Assembly (NCBI GenBank): GCA_046350595.1
Contig: JAXMAC010000010.1
Location: 1 to 54,143, forward strand
DNA from: JAHFOW01 sp046350595
GTDB taxonomy: Bacteria > Planctomycetota > Brocadiia > Brocadiales > Brocadiaceae
Length of the DNA: 54,143 bases
Direction of reading: 5' to 3'
In this document: one piece after another, positions 52,801 to 54,143 of the stretch
Layout of the letters: each line of letters starts with the position of its first letter
How positions within the stretch are numbered: position 1 is the first letter of the stretch
Notes under the pieces: generated by a model
Told to the model about the DNA's origin: nothing
What the model saw: only the letters and a program-made list of their open reading frames with translations
The model's database searches: none
Translations under genes and position numbers: made by a program

Positions 52801-53102
52801 TAACGGTTAATAAGGGTAGCAAAGTGACGCATTCAAAAAATGTGGTAGTAAACCTTGCAGCCACGGACGATGTTGCAATTACTGCTTATTATATTTCCCT
52901 TGATGCAACAGTGCCAACATCAACAGACCCCGGATGGAAAACAATTACGCCCACGACTTGTTTTACCGGAGACATTCCATACAATCTGAGTGGCAATGAT
53001 GGATATAAAACGATATACGTATGGTATAAGGATGTCACCGGTATGGTATCGTCTGTTTCCAGCGGTGGCATCATCCTGGATGCGAAAACAACAAAAAAAT
53101 AA
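49854..53102 (+). CDS. Secreted RCC1-repeat / Ig-like multidomain protein
   Basis: A 1082-residue exported protein with a signal-type hydrophobic stretch (PISLLFALFIVCNASLAE, about 23-40). Seven or so RCC1 repeats follow (about 42-395), each with the pattern ..GG.HT.ALKSDGTVWAWG.N..GQLGDGT, forming one beta-propeller. Then come Ig/FN3-like modules: an FN3-type unit around 590-670 (WFEYGTESGQYDN, YYYRVAARNNAGTTYG) and three copies of a unit starting PVGSITI or PDGFITI and ending in VYVWFRD/IYVWYKD. The C-terminus has no sorting motif I recognise. A second ATG at 49863 is equally possible. The role is likely cell-surface binding; the partner is unknown. Confidence 0.87.
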   Translation: MSFMKNTVSCMLGRFNSSIPKAPISLLFALFIVCNASLAETIRQVSAGWEHTIALKSDGTVWTWGANKFGQLGDGTTIAKSLPVQVGGLSEVVTIDGGAGHTLAVKSDGTVWAWGLNNYGQLGDAMTENKSIPVQVNGLLDIIAVACGGNHSVALDRNGDVWAWGANEYGQLGIGGESSLGSKRNKPEKVNGLSGIIALACGGSHTIALSKDGEIYGWGCNQKGQIGDGTYMKRTAPVKVSGLSGIIAITSGGALGGDTNSHNLALKSDGTVWAWGSNSDGQLGDGTDIDRNTPIQVGGLSHVIAIAGGGAHSIALKSDGTVWAWGCNWAGQLGIGIPFSAKNKPVQVKYLSNIITITSGWMHSIAEKSDGTLYAWGYNERGELGDGTFTNWSLPVLVKLPLLETDTARDITSNSVTLHLASTVTARDKAGNDGNDTIEITGNRGVLAPPTPVITQTNPEPVDADLKTVNSTDKNILDMTVPVVNITTPAPGKEYLSTNSTITLGGIATDNESGVKSVTWSDDLGRSGIADGTTSWTISDIGLPPGSITVTVTAMDGTGNIGSARIIIAHGMAPTVMTVSASNITSDSVTLGGKVNACGLSTTAWFEYGTESGQYDNTTPLQNLDGTADSVISAGIMALLQGKTYYYRVAARNNAGTTYGAEMSFDILDTTAPVGSITIKDGDTRTNSTTVTINLAASDNIGVTGYYISTSKEVSLAIAERWISVPPAVNYSANISYALSDEDGTKTVYVWFRDDSWNISEAVSDDIVLDTTAPSMPGNALDNNIDKSTGAQKATETVTEHKKVNNVMGSVTTSLVVVEENFVAAKVISKEEASPDLVVSEVNTKNDNIGPPESAKEHVDNKSKKASESAHIKDTDPPDGFITINNDEKYTDSRSVTVNLSATDNVGIVGYYISMDTATPSSFNPGWKYITLTPRLKEDVSYILSGKRGAKIIYAWYKDFTGNVSKATSDDIVLNITPPVGSLTVNKGSKVTHSKNVVVNLAATDDVAITAYYISLDATVPTSTDPGWKTITPTTCFTGDIPYNLSGNDGYKTIYVWYKDVTGMVSSVSSGGIILDAKTTKK

Positions 53103-53139
53103 GATACGCTTATTTTCTAAAATATCATAAGTATAATAA

Positions 53140-54143
53140 CGGCAAAGATATAAAATTGTATTCCTTTTGTTATGTCTTGTTTATGTCGTACGTTATCTAT
53201 TCATTACTAACGGAACAGGTCTTTTATCTGCGTTTAAAACGAAATCGGTTAATGCGCCGATTGCCCTTACCGGCGAAGAAGAAAATTGGCGGGATATCTG
53301 GCGCCGGTGGAAGGACGCCTTCAGCGTTGAGAAGGTTACCGATAGGTTTTTTGACGAGTACAAAAAGGCATTTTTCAGGCTCAGGGATACCTTTAAAGGC
53401 CAGGAAATACCTATTAAGGATGCCCATGAACTTTTCCAGCAATTCCTGAACAGGCTCATGTTCCTCTACTTCATCTCTAAAAAGAGATGGCTCAATGATG
53501 ACCACAAGTTCATCAAGTGGTACTGGAACAGGTATAAGGAAGAAAGGCGGCATGATAGAGCACTGGCGGATTCTTTTTATGAAAAATGGCTCAGGATACT
53601 CTTTCTTGAGGCATTTAATAATCAATATAGTCATCCTTCTTACCACCCAAAAGATATTGAGGCAATTCTCGCCTCAGCGCCTTATCTGAACGGGGGACTC
53701 TTCCGGAGAAGTAACCTGGATGATTTACCTTTCAAAATCAGCGATAACCTCTTTGAAGAAGTCTTCAACTTCCTTGAGCAGTATAACTTCACCATTCGTG
53801 AAGAACTCCCCTTAGATATTGAGGTTGCCGTTGATCCGCAGATGATCGGGTACGTTTATGAATCCCTCTCCAATGTAGCAGAAGAGATATATGAGAGACA
53901 GGACCTCGGCATCTTTTATACGCCGGCGGTGGAGGTTGACTTCATGTGCAGGAGATCCCTTATGGAATATATTGCCAATCATGTAGTGGCAATTCATGAA
54001 TTGCCACTACTAAACATTTTGAAATTTGTGATGTTTAAAAGACCTTTTGAAGAGGTAATAAACACAAGGAATCTGCTTGAAATAGAAAAGGCAAAAGACA
54101 TAGTAAAGACCGATGCATACCGTGTATTCCCTGTAAAGCAGGA
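53140..54143 (+). pseudogene. Type IIG/IIL restriction-modification protein, 5'-truncated and running off the window
   Basis: One frame is open from 53140 to the window end. It carries the mid-region of Eco57I/BREX-type N6-adenine methylase-nucleases: WRDIWRRWKDAFSVEKVTDR, FLNRLMFLYFISKKRWL, LNGGLF and DLGIFYTPAVEVDFMCRRSL. No ATG or ribosome site stands at a sensible place, and the usual N-terminal nuclease part is missing, since only 37 bases separate it from the previous gene. It is therefore probably a 5'-truncated remnant. A 28-bp palindrome sits in frame at 53983-54010. Beyond it the reading (FKRPFEEVINTRNLLEIEKA) no longer looks like a methylase to me. Confidence 0.7.
53983..54010 (+). 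repeat. 28-bp palindrome, core AATTCATGAATT, in frame in a coding sequence
   Basis: The third exact copy of the palindrome at 30522 and 46147. Here it is read in the restriction-gene frame as VVAIHELPL and keeps the frame open on both sides. The flanks GCCAATCATGTAG and TTTGAAATTTG partly resemble those of the intergenic copies. Confidence 0.93.

Noticed and set aside
53224..53646. 140-codon minus-strand open frame
   Set aside because: Shadow of the restriction-modification frame on the plus strand, which has the convincing motifs.

Overview
The window (about 54 kb, roughly 43% G+C by eye) looks like chromosomal DNA of a deep-branching Gram-negative bacterium. I infer a planctomycete, possibly of the anammox order Brocadiales. 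The hints are gene style (split transketolase, Mla-type lipid transport, moxR/DUF58/VWA set, RCC1/Ig-like secreted proteins), mostly weak Shine-Dalgarno sites, and intergenic spaces crowded with REP-like palindromes. No rRNA or anammox marker gene is present, so the taxonomy is inference.

Layout. 0.2-6 kb (minus strand): a chemosensory cluster CheW-like / CheA-REC hybrid / CheB / REC-GGDEF, in the same order as the distal part of the Wsp surface-sensing operon but without receptor or CheR. 6-10 kb: a small Hsp70 fragment, a DUF2064-type transferase, a Clp1-like polynucleotide kinase and RecJ. 10-15 kb: an MsbA-like exporter facing a lipoprotein-mlaE-mlaF-mlaD operon. 15.7-26 kb (plus strand): moeA, uvrA, a UPF0104 membrane protein, an O-antigen-ligase/TPR protein and an ADP-forming acyl-CoA synthetase alpha-type protein. 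26-37 kb: a secreted sialidase-fold protein, then moxR, DUF58 and a BatA-like VWA membrane protein; the last two are separated by 4.7 kb of repeats, a small secreted protein and a nest of two insertion sequences. 37-41 kb: argC, a small coiled-coil membrane protein, a YkgJ-type cysteine-cluster protein, gcvT, and remnants of a beta-helix protein and of a DUF433/DUF5615 toxin-antitoxin pair. 41.3-48 kb: tRNA-Phe with a clear sigma-70 promoter, split transketolase, a CtpA-type protease, tsaD, larB and nnrD. 48-54 kb: a PLD-fold protein lacking its catalytic residues, a P-II regulator, a 1082-residue RCC1/Ig-like secreted protein, and a 5'-truncated type IIG/IIL restriction-modification gene running off the end.

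The most unusual content is not a single defence or metabolic system but mobile and repeat DNA. It includes an intact ISL3-like element (32497-33874, 8-bp target duplication) nested in an older decayed IS, whose transposase apparently needs a -1 frameshift at A_AAA_AAA; a 100-bp MITE with perfect 18-bp ends and a 10-bp target duplication; four copies of a composite ~200-bp repeat; and a family of short palindromes with interchangeable self-complementary cores, one of which lies in frame inside a coding sequence. All functional calls come from reading motifs by eye; no database search was run.
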